Positions 19,081 to 27,889 of a stretch of 64,000 nt of DNA are shown here, in pieces. Every line of letters starts with the position of its first letter. The first letter of the stretch is position 1. The notes below the pieces were generated by a model. It searched no databases, was not told the origin of the DNA, and worked only from the letters and a program-made list of their open reading frames with translations. Source of the stretch: Kitasatospora cheerisanensis KCTC 2395 (GTDB lineage: Bacteria > Actinomycetota > Actinomycetes > Streptomycetales > Streptomycetaceae); the NCBI RefSeq assembly GCF_000696185.1, contig NZ_KK853997.1, forward strand, positions 4,010,410 through 4,074,409, read 5' to 3'. The translations under genes and the position numbers were made by a program.

Positions 19081-19980
19081 TCACTTCCAGGCGAGACCGG
19101 TGAGCTTCTCGTACGCGTCGATGTAGCGCTGCCGGGTGTGCTCGACGATCTCGGCGGGCAGCGGCGGCGGCGGGTTCTCGCTCTTGCGGTCCCAGCCGGA
19201 GGCGGGCGAGGTCAGCCAGTCGCGGATGATCTGCTTGTCGAAGGACGGCTGGTCGCGGCCGGGCTGCCACTCGTCGGCCGGCCAGTAGCGGGACGAGTCG
19301 GGGGTCAGCACCTCGTCGCCGATGACCAGTTCGCCGTCCAGCAGGCCGAACTCGAACTTGGTGTCGGCGAGGATCAGGCCGCGCTCGCGGGCGATCTCGC
19401 GGGCCCGGGTGTACACGGCGAGGGTGGTCTGGCGCAGCGTCGCGGCGAGCTCGGCGCCGATCCGGCGGGCGGTCTCCTCGTAGGGGACGTTCTCGTCGTG
19501 CTCGCCGACCTCGGCCTTCAGCGCCGGGGTGTAGATCGGCGCGGGCAGCTCGGAGCCGTTGTCCAGGCCCTCCGGCAGCGCGATGCCGCACACCGTGCGG
19601 GCCGCCCGGTACTCCTCCAGGCCGGAGCCGGCCAGGTAGCCGCGGGCCACGCACTCCACCGGCGCCATCTCCAGGCTGCGGCAGATCAGGGTGCGGCCGG
19701 CCCAGTCGGCGGGGGCGCCCTCGGGCAGCTCGGTGGAGATCACGTGGTTGGGCACCAGGTCCGCGATCCGCTCGAACCACCACAGCGACAGCTGGGTGAG
19801 GATCCGGCCCTTGTCGGGGATCTCGTTGGGCAGCACCCAGTCGTAGGCGGAGGTCCGGTCGCTGGCCACCATCACCAGGTTGCCGTTGCCGTCCCGGTAC
19901 AGGTCGCGCACCTTGCCGGTGTGCAGGTGGACCAGGCCGGGCACCTGGACCGGCTCGGGCTTGGTGACGAATCCGCTCAC
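19081..19980 (-). CDS. purC: SAICAR synthase
   Basis: A 299-residue enzyme that joins aspartate to CAIR with ATP to give SAICAR, a later step in the purine pathway. HTGKVRDLYRDGNGNLVMVASDRTS is at the N-terminus in two adjoining blocks (HTGKVRDLY; VMVASDRTSAYD), followed by APVECVARGYLAGSG and LADTKFEFG; length is normal for the actinobacterial form. A GTG start (GTGAGCGGATTC) opens the frame. It is separated from purD by two unrelated membrane/hydrolase genes, so it probably has its own promoter. Confidence 0.96.
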   Translation of the reverse strand: MSGFVTKPEPVQVPGLVHLHTGKVRDLYRDGNGNLVMVASDRTSAYDWVLPNEIPDKGRILTQLSLWWFERIADLVPNHVISTELPEGAPADWAGRTLICRSLEMAPVECVARGYLAGSGLEEYRAARTVCGIALPEGLDNGSELPAPIYTPALKAEVGEHDENVPYEETARRIGAELAATLRQTTLAVYTRAREIARERGLILADTKFEFGLLDGELVIGDEVLTPDSSRYWPADEWQPGRDQPSFDKQIIRDWLTSPASGWDRKSENPPPPLPAEIVEHTRQRYIDAYEKLTGLAWK

Positions 19981-20040
19981 GGTCGTAACGTCCTCACAGC
20001 TGGGGGGCTCTGCTGCGGGGAGTCTTTCACGAGCCGCCGG

Positions 20041-21585
20041 TCAGGGGCCGGTGCGCCCCTCCTTGCACAGCTGGTCGAGCAGGTTGGCGGTGGCCCGCTG
20101 GATCCGCTCGTCGGTGTGCCCGGGCCGGTCCAGCGCGGGCGACCAGGCGAACGTCCCGGCCGCGAACACGTACGCGCCGCTGGGCGCCCGGTACAGCGAG
20201 GTCTCCTGGTGGGTGAGCCGGCCCAGGGCGTCCCGGTACGGCGAGTGCGCCAGCAGGGTGCGCTCGGTGTGGACCGGCAGCGCAACCTTCGGGTAGTAGC
20301 GGTCGGCCTCGCCGGCCACCAGGCCGGGCAGTTCCTCGCCCTCGGCGAGGCCCGTCCCCTGCCACAGCCAGTGCGCGGTGTTCCGGGCCACCAGCGGCAC
20401 CGGCGCGGGCACGCTGCCCGCGTACTGGATGCCCAGCAGGTGCTGCTCCGGCTCCCCCGCGTCCCGCCACAGCGCGCTGGCCGCGCCCGGCACCCCGGCG
20501 GCCGGGTGGTCGGCGGCGACCTTCTGCCGCTTGCGGCAGTTCAGCATCCGGGACGGCTCGCCGTTCGCCCCGGCGGTCAGCTCGACCCGCCAGTACAGCG
20601 AGTTCGCGGACAGGAACACCAGCGAGGTGCCGCCGTCCCGGGCCCGCTCCACGGCCCGCCGCATCGGCTCCGACCAGTACTCGTCGTGCCCGGGGAACAC
20701 CAGCGCCTTGTACTTCGCCGAGTCGACCAGCCCGGCGTGCAGGTCGGTCGCGGTGGCGTAGCCCAGGTCGTAGCCGTACCGCTCGGCCCACCGGATGAAG
20801 TCGTACGCGTGCCCGACGTGCAGCGGCAGCCCGGCCCCGGCGTGCGGCCGGTCGAAGGAGACGGTGACCGCCGCCTCCTCCTCGCCGACCAGCCGCCCCG
20901 CCGCGTCCCACGCGTGGTACAGGCTGGCCCCGACGTGCCCGTCCTCCGGGAACAGGTTGTACGCCTGCCAGGTCACGTCCGGCAGCACCAGCAGCAGGTC
21001 CGCCGGGTCGAAGCCCCGGACGGTGAACGGGATGTGGCTGCGGTGGCCGCCGTCGGCGGTGGTCAGCACCGCCACGTACGCGCCGGGCCGCCAGTCGTTC
21101 GGGATCTGCAGCCGCCAGGACTGCCACCAGTGGTGGCAGGAGACGGTCCGGTCGGCGACCATCGGGGCGGCCTGGGCGAGCCCGGCGATCAGCGGACTGG
21201 AGGAGACCTGGCGGGCGCCGTCGCCGCCGTCGTGGCCGATCCGGTACACGTCGACCTGGAACTCCTGCGGCGGGTGGACGGTCACCCGGAAGTCCACCGA
21301 CCCGCCGGGCCGCACGACGCCGCCCGAGGCGAACCCCTTGATCTGCCGGCGCACGTCGTCGGCGTTGCTCGGCCCGCTCACCTCGGGCCGCGGCGGCCGT
21401 GCCGCCCCTTCCAGCGGCTGCTGCCCGGGCGCGTCCACGCTGACGTACCAGGGCACCGCGCCCTCGCCGTCCGCCAGGTAGTGGTCCGGGCTGCGCAGCC
21501 ACGGCAGCGGGCCCTGGCCGAACGGGTCCGCTGCCCCGTGCGCCAGCGTGCCGGACTCCCACCGGCGGTTGGATTCCGTCCCCAC
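20041..21585 (-). CDS. N,N-dimethylformamidase large-subunit-like protein
   Basis: A 514-residue protein resembling the large (beta) subunit of N,N-dimethylformamidase. Typical segments are a beta-sandwich part (VDFRVTVHPPQEFQVDVYRI), LVLPDVTWQAYNLFP, FDRPH, the HVGHAYDFIRWAERYGYD stretch and VFPGHDEYWSEPMRRAV with the conserved HDEYW. The GTG at 21585 follows GGAGG; the frame is open further upstream but without a site. No small-subunit gene is adjacent. Most actinobacterial members are uncharacterised, so an amidohydrolase or carbohydrate-binding role is inferred. It lies between purC and the M48-like gene. Confidence 0.75.
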   Translation of the reverse strand: MGTESNRRWESGTLAHGAADPFGQGPLPWLRSPDHYLADGEGAVPWYVSVDAPGQQPLEGAARPPRPEVSGPSNADDVRRQIKGFASGGVVRPGGSVDFRVTVHPPQEFQVDVYRIGHDGGDGARQVSSSPLIAGLAQAAPMVADRTVSCHHWWQSWRLQIPNDWRPGAYVAVLTTADGGHRSHIPFTVRGFDPADLLLVLPDVTWQAYNLFPEDGHVGASLYHAWDAAGRLVGEEEAAVTVSFDRPHAGAGLPLHVGHAYDFIRWAERYGYDLGYATATDLHAGLVDSAKYKALVFPGHDEYWSEPMRRAVERARDGGTSLVFLSANSLYWRVELTAGANGEPSRMLNCRKRQKVAADHPAAGVPGAASALWRDAGEPEQHLLGIQYAGSVPAPVPLVARNTAHWLWQGTGLAEGEELPGLVAGEADRYYPKVALPVHTERTLLAHSPYRDALGRLTHQETSLYRAPSGAYVFAAGTFAWSPALDRPGHTDERIQRATANLLDQLCKEGRTGP

Positions 21586-21736
21586 ACGCCCTCCCCACCC
21601 GAGCCCATCCGCCGAGCCTGGCATTTGCCATGCGGATGTGCGTGCAAGCCAGCACACCACAGTCTGCTGGCGCAGTGTGACCCCACCGTAGCAATTGGTA
21701 CCGGAGAAACCGGGTTTCCCGGGATCTTTCGGAAAT

Positions 21737-23224
21737 TCAGCCGGAAAGCCGCACCGGGCGTTCCAGCCGCGCGCCCGCCCGTTCCAGCCAGGCCCGCAGC
21801 GGGCCGTCCTGCCCGGCCTCGGCGGCCGCCGCCACCGCCGGGGCCAGCTCCGCGCGGGGCGCCGCGCGGGACAGCAGGACCGGGCCGTCCAGCCAGTCCA
21901 GGCCGGGGCTCGCGGTGCCCGCGTCCACCGCGGCGCAGCAGACGGTGGCCGTGAGGTGCTCGACCAGCAGGTCGCGTCCGCCGCGCACTGGGGGCAGAGG
22001 GGGCGCGACCTCGGCGGCGCGCGCCACCCTCCCCGCCAGGGCGGCCGCCAGGGCCTCCGCCTCCCCCGCCGCCAGCCTGGCCAGCAGCTTGTCCAGCGCC
22101 GGGCCGGTGTGCGGGCGGTCGTCGCCGAGGGCGGCCTGCAGGGCGGCGGCGCTCTCCCGCCAGCCCCGGTCGACCACCTGCTCCGGGTAGTCCTCCCAGT
22201 CCAGCTGCTGCCAGCCGCCGGCCGGCTCCTCGTGCAGCAGCTCGGCGGCCAGCAGCGACACCCGGGTGTCGATCAGGCCGGGCTCCTCCAGCAGGTCGCA
22301 GGCGGGACGGTCGCCCAGCCGGTTCTCGTAGCCGTCGGCCAGCCGGTCGCGGCGGGAGAGCTCGGTGAGCGCGGCGACCACGCCCGCGTTCAGGTGCGAG
22401 GGGTGCCGGCCGAGCCGCCAGGCGGGCAGCGCGACCCGGGTGAGCAGCCGGTCCCAGCCGGCGTAGGCCAGGCCGACCTGCTGCTGGGCGGCGATCCGCA
22501 GCCCGTAGTCGACGGCCTTGGCCTGCTCGGAGGCCCACGCGGCGACGGCGTGCTCCAGCTCCGCCGAGTGCTCCCGGCAGCCGCCGAGCAGCCGCCGGTT
22601 GACCCGGTCGACCAGCGCGGCGGGGCCGCGGTGCCGGTCGCCGAGCGCCGCGTCCAGGGTGCGGATCCAGCGGCGGGCGGCGGCGATCTCCGGATCGGCC
22701 GCGGCCGCGGTGCCGGCCACCACGGGGGCCAGCAGGGCGCGCAGTTCACCGGCGCGCATCCACCACAGGAACGGGGAGCCGATCACCAGCACCGGCGCGC
22801 CGGGCTCGGCGCGCCCGCGGCGGTGCGGCTCCTCCAGCCAGCTGTCGCAGTCCGGCGTGAGCGCGATCGCGGCGGGCGCCGGGACCTCCAGCCGGTCGGC
22901 GAGCTCCTCGATCAGGCGGTACAGCTCCGGCGCGTCCGCCCTGGTCAGCGGCACGGCGGGGGTGACGGGCGGGACGGCCCGGCGGTGCGAGCGGGCCACC
23001 AGCGCGGCCAGCAGCAGCGTCAGCGCGGCGACCGCGCCGACCGCCCAGCGGATGCCGTCCCAGAGCGGGGCGTCCGGTGACCCGGCGGCGCCTATCCGTC
23101 CGGTGAACCGCCCGACCAGCAGCACCGCCGCACAGGCGGCGGGCAGCGCGGCGGCGGCCACGGCCCGCCCGCGAAGACGCAGGACGGCCCGGGCTCGTGC
23201 GCGTGCGGTGTCCACTGCAGCCAT
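21737..23224 (-). CDS. membrane protein resembling M48 peptidase without catalytic motif
   Basis: A 495-residue protein. Two N-terminal membrane helices (AALPAACAAVLLVG near 25-45 and IRWAVGAVAALTLLLAALVA near 60-80) precede a cytoplasmic or membrane-side domain. Residues about 100-180 follow the M48 layout: ELYRLIEELADRLEVPAP, a strand IALTPD, then VLVIGSPFLWWM and GELRALLAPVVAG. In true M48 proteases the last block reads like ELRAVLAHELAH; here both histidines and the glutamate of HExxH are gone. The C-terminal ~300 residues are helical and unassigned. It is probably a non-catalytic paralogue. Neighbours are the dimethylformamidase-like gene and, after 432 bp, purD. Confidence 0.65.
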   Translation of the reverse strand: MAAVDTARARARAVLRLRGRAVAAAALPAACAAVLLVGRFTGRIGAAGSPDAPLWDGIRWAVGAVAALTLLLAALVARSHRRAVPPVTPAVPLTRADAPELYRLIEELADRLEVPAPAAIALTPDCDSWLEEPHRRGRAEPGAPVLVIGSPFLWWMRAGELRALLAPVVAGTAAAADPEIAAARRWIRTLDAALGDRHRGPAALVDRVNRRLLGGCREHSAELEHAVAAWASEQAKAVDYGLRIAAQQQVGLAYAGWDRLLTRVALPAWRLGRHPSHLNAGVVAALTELSRRDRLADGYENRLGDRPACDLLEEPGLIDTRVSLLAAELLHEEPAGGWQQLDWEDYPEQVVDRGWRESAAALQAALGDDRPHTGPALDKLLARLAAGEAEALAAALAGRVARAAEVAPPLPPVRGGRDLLVEHLTATVCCAAVDAGTASPGLDWLDGPVLLSRAAPRAELAPAVAAAAEAGQDGPLRAWLERAGARLERPVRLSG

Positions 23225-23656
23225 CGCCGCGGCACCCCCTTCGCAGCCGACTCGACTCGATCAATTCCGGTACGGGAAGCGGCGGGTGCCGAACCCGGTG
23301 GTGCGACTCGCGTGGCGCTTTCCTGCCAGTCTCGACGCCCCGGTACGGGCGGGTGTTCCGGAACCCCGGGGATTCCACCCGTCCTGGTGACACCGCGGCG
23401 GGCGCGCCTCCGCAGCCAGCATCCCCCGGGCGCGTCGGTGGCGACGAGCCGCGCCCGCGCCGGCGCCCCCGCCCCTGCACGATGCAGCGCACCCTACGGC
23501 GCGGGCTCGCGCCCCGTCAGCAGGATGACCAACAGATCACCCGAAGGACTGGTTTTCCGACCTACCGCCCCCGCAGCCGCGACCTCGGGAAACGCCACGG
23601 GGCGCTGCGTCCGGACGGGTCGGTCCGGTCGCAGCGCCCCGTGGGGACGCGGTCCG
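23225..23656. other. intergenic region upstream of M48-like gene
   Basis: The 432-bp gap contains the promoter region of the M48-like gene and the purD terminator at its right end. The stretch 23500-23580 is less GC-rich (CAACAGATCACCCGAAGG). I see no credible gene or known RNA element in it. Confidence 0.5.
23595..23644. terminator. purD terminator hairpin
   Basis: CCACGGGGCGCTGCG pairs perfectly with CGCAGCGCCCCGTGG; the apical part can extend through CCGGAC/GTCCGG. It lies 12 bp after purD on the minus strand. Confidence 0.85.
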
Positions 23657-24901
23657 CTACTGCGCGGCCTTCGCGGCGATGTCGGTGCGGTGCTGGGCGC
23701 CCTTGAAGGAGATCTTCGCGACGCCCGCGTACGCCTTGCTCCGGGCCTCGGCGAGGTCCGCGCCGGTGGCGGTGACGGACAGCACCCGGCCGCCCGCGGT
23801 CAGCACCTCGCCGTCCGCGCCCTCCTTGGTGCCGGCGTGCAGCACGAACGCGGTGCCGTCGGCCTCCGCCGCGTCCAGGCCGTCGATCGGGTCGCCGGTG
23901 CGCGGGTTCGCCGGGTAGCCCTCGGAGGCCATCACCACGGTGACCGCGGCCTGCTCGGACCAGCGCAGCGGCTCCAGCTCGGCCAGCGTGCCGTTGGCGG
24001 CGGCCAGCAGGACGCCGGCCAGCGGGGTCAGCAGGCGGGCCAGCACGACCTGGGTCTCCGGGTCGCCGAACCGGGCGTTGAACTCGATCACCCGGGTGCC
24101 GCGCGAGGTCAGCGCCAGGCCCGCGTACAGCAGGCCGGAGAACGGGGTGCCGCGGCGGCGCAGCTCGTCGACGGTCGGCTGCAGGACGGTGGCCAGCACC
24201 TCGTCGACCAGGCCCTCGGGGGCCCACGGCAGCGGGGTGTAGGCGCCCATGCCGCCGGTGTTGGGGCCCTGGTCGCCGTCCAGCGCACGCTTGAAGTCCT
24301 GCGCGGGGACCAGCGGCAGCACCGTGGTGCCGTCGGTGATCGCGAACAGCGACACCTCCGGGCCGTCCAGGTACTCCTCGATCACCACCCGCTCGCACGC
24401 CTTGGCGTGCTCCAGCGCGACGGCGCGGTCCTCGGTGACCACCACGCCCTTGCCGGCCGCCAGGCCGTCGTCCTTCACCACGTAAGGGGCGCCGAACGCG
24501 TCGAGCGCCTCGGCGGCCTCCTGCTCGCCGGTGCACACGTAGGACCGCGCGGTCGGGACGCCGGCCGCGGCCATCACGTCCTTCGCGAAGGCCTTGGAGC
24601 CCTCCAGCTGCGCGGCCTCCACCCCGGGGCCGAACACCGGGAAGCCGGCCGCCCGCAGCGGCTCGGCGACGCCGGCCACCAGCGGGGCCTCCGGGCCGAC
24701 CACGACCAGGTCGGCGGCCAGTTCCCGGGCCAGCGCGGTGACCGCCGCGCCGTCCAACTGGTCGACCGGGTGCAGGGCGGCCACCCGCGCGATCCCGGCG
24801 TTGCCCGGGGCGCAGTGCAGCTCGGTGACAGCGGGATCTTGGGACAGGGAGCGGCACAGGGCGTGTTCGCGGGCGCCGCCGCCGATGACGAGGACCTTCA
24901 C
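23657..24901 (-). CDS. purD: phosphoribosylamine-glycine ligase (GARS)
   Basis: A 414-residue ATP-grasp ligase that joins glycine to phosphoribosylamine, the second step of purine synthesis. Starting residues VKVLVIGGGAREHALC, VVVGPEAPLVAG, the ATP-grasp segments YVVKDDGLAAGKGVVV and MGAYTPLPW, and FNARFGDPETQ are all present. The GTG at 24901 gives the standard N-terminus; an upstream in-frame ATG at 24991 would add 30 atypical residues. A TAGGCT box lies seven bases before the GTG, so expression is probably leaderless. Confidence 0.97.
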   Translation of the reverse strand: MKVLVIGGGAREHALCRSLSQDPAVTELHCAPGNAGIARVAALHPVDQLDGAAVTALARELAADLVVVGPEAPLVAGVAEPLRAAGFPVFGPGVEAAQLEGSKAFAKDVMAAAGVPTARSYVCTGEQEAAEALDAFGAPYVVKDDGLAAGKGVVVTEDRAVALEHAKACERVVIEEYLDGPEVSLFAITDGTTVLPLVPAQDFKRALDGDQGPNTGGMGAYTPLPWAPEGLVDEVLATVLQPTVDELRRRGTPFSGLLYAGLALTSRGTRVIEFNARFGDPETQVVLARLLTPLAGVLLAAANGTLAELEPLRWSEQAAVTVVMASEGYPANPRTGDPIDGLDAAEADGTAFVLHAGTKEGADGEVLTAGGRVLSVTATGADLAEARSKAYAGVAKISFKGAQHRTDIAAKAAQ

Positions 24902-25315
24902 GACCGGCAGCCTAGTCGGTGGCCGCTCCCGGACCGTCGGCGGCTCCGTGCGAAGCTCCAGGCGCCGGGCCGATCCGGGGCCCCCGTTCATGGGAATGCA
25001 CAGGGCCTTTCCCGGCCGTCCGCGCGGTCATGCCGACCGCCCCTGTGCACTTCGCTCGGACGGGTGAAATCCGGCCGGGCGGGGCAACCCTTCCCACCTC
25101 GGCTTCCGGAGGTGAAATCACATAACGATCACTGCGGAAGCGCCCCCACGGTCAGCCATTTGGCGGTAAGAAGTGCTGTTGGACAAGGACCCGGCCGCTC
25201 GCCGGGCACGGCAGCATGGGCGGCTCCGCCCCGCCCGCACCGACCGAAGTCCGTACCGTCAGTCCCGGTACCCCGCCGGGCCTCCGCAGTCACCCCGCCA
25301 CAGGGAGCGCCACAG
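24902..25315. other. divergent purD / SLATT promoter region
   Basis: A 414-bp gap between divergent genes. It contains a short purine-rich block with GGAGGTGAAATC near 25105 and less GC-rich DNA at 25110-25185 (CATAACGATCACTGCGG; TTTGGCGGTAAGAAGTGC). A promoter for the SLATT gene is expected here but no clear -35/-10 pair was found. Confidence 0.45.
24909..24914 (-). promoter_or_regulatory. -10 box, leaderless type
   Basis: TAGGCT on the minus strand, seven bases before the purD GTG. Confidence 0.55.
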
Positions 25316-26101
25316 GTGAGCCAGCCGGAAATGCAGCCCGAGGAGAGTCCTTGGGGCAAAGAGGTCGCCGATGACGACCAGCCCGTCCCCGGCTCCGGCG
25401 GGCGGATCCACACCCGCCGCCGCACCGACCTGAGCGCCCGTCAATTCCCGCTCGGCGACTGGGGAGAGCCCGCCGAACGCCTCGAAGAGCTCTACCGCTG
25501 GTCGGAGGAGCGCGCCGTCGAGGCCATCGAGTGGTACCGCCGCGACCGGGTCTGGAAGCGCCGCTGGGCCCGCCTGCTCCGGTTCACCGCCGGCGTGTTC
25601 GCCGTCGGCGGCGCCACCGCCCCGATCGTCTCCCTCACCGACCTGCTCCCGCACGCCCTGGAATGGGGTTACGCCGGACTCGCCCTGGCCGCCGCCTCGC
25701 TCGTCGCCGACCGCGCCTTCGGGCTCACCTCCGGCTGGATGCGCGACGTCTCCACCTCGCAGGCGCTCCAACGCCGCCTGGAGGCCTTCCAGTTCGACTG
25801 GGCCTCGGAGTGCGTCCGGGAGGTCCTGGGCCCCACCGAGGGCACCGCCGGCGAGGCCGCCGAACGCTGCCTCGGCGTGCTGCGGCGCTTCTGCGAGGAC
25901 GTCTCCGACCTGGTCCGCGCCGAGACCTCCGAGTGGATGCTCGAGTTCCGCGCCGGGATGAGCCAACTCCCCACCCAGGCACCGGGGATCTGGGGCGGCC
26001 GCAGCGAGGGCGGCACCGGGGCGCAGGTCCGCATCCTCCCCCCGCCGGGGACGCGGCCGACCATGCCGCGCCAGCGTCCCCCGGAGGGCCCGCTGCGCTG
26101 A
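25316..26101 (+). CDS. SLATT domain protein (two-helix membrane effector type)
   Basis: A 261-residue protein. An acidic N-terminus (residues 1-45) is followed by AERLEELYRWSEERAVEAIEW, two membrane helices (about 88-108 RFTAGVFAVGGATAPIVSL and 117-138 EWGYAGLALAAASLVADRAF), and a helical tail (TSQALQRRLEAFQFDWASE; FCEDVSDLVRAETSEW). This is the SLATT layout: two membrane helices followed by a soluble helical region. SLATT proteins are predicted pore-forming effectors of nucleotide-signal conflict systems, but no cyclase or sensor gene is next to it. The GTG start has GGGAG about nine bases upstream. The tail ends in a Pro/Arg-rich segment. I recall a similar gene next to purD in other Streptomyces, suggesting a housekeeping form. 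Confidence 0.7.
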   Translation: MSQPEMQPEESPWGKEVADDDQPVPGSGGRIHTRRRTDLSARQFPLGDWGEPAERLEELYRWSEERAVEAIEWYRRDRVWKRRWARLLRFTAGVFAVGGATAPIVSLTDLLPHALEWGYAGLALAAASLVADRAFGLTSGWMRDVSTSQALQRRLEAFQFDWASECVREVLGPTEGTAGEAAERCLGVLRRFCEDVSDLVRAETSEWMLEFRAGMSQLPTQAPGIWGGRSEGGTGAQVRILPPPGTRPTMPRQRPPEGPLR

Positions 26102-26173
26102 GGGCCCGCGCGAACAGGGGCGCGTGGAGGGCGCCTCCCGGCCCGCTCCCCGCGCCCCCGGCGGCAGCTCCCG

Positions 26174-26824
26174 CTACGCGAAGACGATCATCGAGCTCTG
26201 GGTGACGCTGCGGGTGGCCGCCGAGTAGAGGCCGGCCCAGGCGTGGCGCTCCCTCGCGTAGGGGTGCTGGAAGTCGTCGATCGGGGGACCGAAGGGCTGT
26301 TCCAGCGGGGTGGGGCCGAGCGGGCGGGTGGGGGCGGGCGGGTTGAGCGGGTCGATGCCCAACAGCGGTGCCACCGCCTGGAGTTCGCGGAGCAGGCCCT
26401 GCGAGGAGCCCAACGGCCCGCCCGCGGCGAGCAGTTCGTCGGCGACCAGCGGCACCGCGAAGTCCACCGGCACGTAGGCCCCGGCGTGGTCGAAGTGCCA
26501 GACCAGGTGCGACTGTTCGGCGGTGGCCTCGAACATCTCCAGGAGCTGTTCGTAGTCGCTGCCGAGCGCGTCCACCGGCGTCACCTCGAAGCCGGTGAGG
26601 CCCAACAGGTAGGCGCGGCGCAGGAAGTGGAGCGAGTCGTAGTCGAACGCGGCTATCGTCTCGACGTCGCCGGAGAAGCCGGGGACGTAGGGGTTGACCG
26701 GGACGGGCGGCAGCCCGTACTGGGCGAGCACCCCGTTGTAGCGGTCGAGGTCGTCCCGGAACGGGTTCTCGGGGCTGTGGGCGAGCACGTCCACGAGCGG
26801 GACGAGCCAGAGGTCGCAGGCCAT
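26174..26824 (-). CDS. conserved hypothetical protein
   Basis: I do not recognise a named family. The 216-residue protein (start MACDLWLVPLVDVLAHSPE) is acidic, has no signal peptide or membrane helix, and is rich in Tyr/Phe/Leu. Distinct segments are PFRDDLDRYNGVLAQYGLPP, FDYDSLHFLRRAYLLG, HLVWHFDHAGAYVPVDF and VADELLAAGGPLGSSQGLL. ATG starts at 26824 or 26836 are possible; an AGAGG site lies upstream of both. It looks like a cytoplasmic adaptor or an uncharacterised enzyme. It is followed on the same strand by no close gene; the GntR gene ends 46 bp upstream of its start, so the two may be co-transcribed. Confidence 0.6.
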   Translation of the reverse strand: MACDLWLVPLVDVLAHSPENPFRDDLDRYNGVLAQYGLPPVPVNPYVPGFSGDVETIAAFDYDSLHFLRRAYLLGLTGFEVTPVDALGSDYEQLLEMFEATAEQSHLVWHFDHAGAYVPVDFAVPLVADELLAAGGPLGSSQGLLRELQAVAPLLGIDPLNPPAPTRPLGPTPLEQPFGPPIDDFQHPYARERHAWAGLYSAATRSVTQSSMIVFA

Positions 26825-26866
26825 GGGCCGGCTCATCCTCTCGGGTGGGCGGGGCAACGGGCCCCA

Positions 26867-26872
26867 ACCCTA
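26867..26872 (-). promoter_or_regulatory. possible -10 box
   Basis: TAGGGT on the minus strand, about 42 bases before the ATG of the hypothetical gene, within the last codons of the upstream GntR gene. Leader length would be normal rather than leaderless. Confidence 0.3.
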
Positions 26873-27775
26873 CCGGCCCGTGGCGGGCTCCCCGCGCCCC
26901 GGCCGGAACGACCGGGTGAAGCGGCCGGGCGGCACGAACCTGGGCAGCGGCACCCGTCCCAACCCGACGGCGGCGGGCTGCTGTTGGGCCGCGCCCCGGT
27001 CGGCGGGCGCGGGGGGACCGGCCGACGGTGCGTCAGGTTCGGGCTGGTCCTCGCGCAGCAGTCGCAGGATGGAGAGCCCGTCGAGGGAACGGCCGAGCAG
27101 GCCGGCGAGGAGCTCGACGGTGAACAGGTTGTAGTGGTTGACGACCCGTCGGGCGCCGTCGTGGTCGCGGGCCTCGATCCGGTCGACGAGTTCGCCGTGC
27201 CGGTCCCAGCAGGTGCCGCCGAGTTCGCCGGCGGCCCGCAGGTGCGGGGCGGCGAACATCCAGGACTGGACGCGCAGCCAGCCGAGGTAGTCGGCGATCC
27301 GCTCGTTGCACAGGATGGCCGCGGCCTCCTGCCAGAACCGCAGGTCGCAGCCGACCAGCACGTCGAGGTGCCCGGCCCGGGCGGCGCGGGTGGCGGCGTC
27401 GCCGCGGCGGCGCAGCGAGGCCGTCCGGGACCAGTCGTACGGGTGGACCCGGTTGCCGAGGTGCCGCAGCGCGTTGTCGGTGAGCAGGGCCCGGGCCTCG
27501 AAGATCTCCAGGAAGTCGTCCCAGGTGAACTCGGGGACGGTGAAGCCGCGGTGGGGTTCGCTGACCAGCAGGCCCTGGGCGGCGAGGTCGACCAGGGCCT
27601 CCCGGGCGGGGGTGGCGGAGACGCCGTAGATCTCGGCGATCTCCTTGACGGTGAAGTTGCGGCCGGCGGGCAGCCGGCCGGCCATCATCTCGTCGCGCAG
27701 GGCGTCGGAGATCTGTTCGCGGAGGCTGTTGCGGCGGATCAGGGCGCGCCCGCTCCCGGCTCCCGCAGCGTTCAT
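26870..27775 (-). CDS. GntR family regulator, FadR type
   Basis: A 301-residue transcription factor. The N-terminal winged helix reads LREQISDALRDEMMAGRLPA, FTVKEIAEIYGVSATPAREAL and GLLVSEPHRGFTV. The C-terminal FCD-like helical ligand domain (about residues 90-240) includes EIFEARALLTDNALRHLG and HGELVDRIEARDHDGARRVVNHY, whose acidic and histidine residues usually bind a metal and a carboxylate ligand. A Pro/Arg-rich tail of ~50 residues is extra. The ATG at 27775 leaves a normal N-terminus; longer in-frame versions are not supported. It may regulate the adjacent nitrilase-type hydrolase gene, 114 bp away on the same strand. Confidence 0.88.
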   Translation of the reverse strand: MNAAGAGSGRALIRRNSLREQISDALRDEMMAGRLPAGRNFTVKEIAEIYGVSATPAREALVDLAAQGLLVSEPHRGFTVPEFTWDDFLEIFEARALLTDNALRHLGNRVHPYDWSRTASLRRRGDAATRAARAGHLDVLVGCDLRFWQEAAAILCNERIADYLGWLRVQSWMFAAPHLRAAGELGGTCWDRHGELVDRIEARDHDGARRVVNHYNLFTVELLAGLLGRSLDGLSILRLLREDQPEPDAPSAGPPAPADRGAAQQQPAAVGLGRVPLPRFVPPGRFTRSFRPGRGEPATGR

Positions 27776-27889
27776 CGCCGCCCCCCTCTCCGGGCCGTGC
27801 CGTTGTCGGCCGGTCCCAGCTCCCGAAACGCGCACAGAGTACCCCGGAATGGTCAATCCGGACCAAGGTACGGCGAGGTCGGCCAAATG

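Noticed and set aside
23312-26101. A 929-residue plus-strand frame covering purD
   Set aside because: The part upstream of 25316 is antisense to purD and only the SLATT portion has real protein features.
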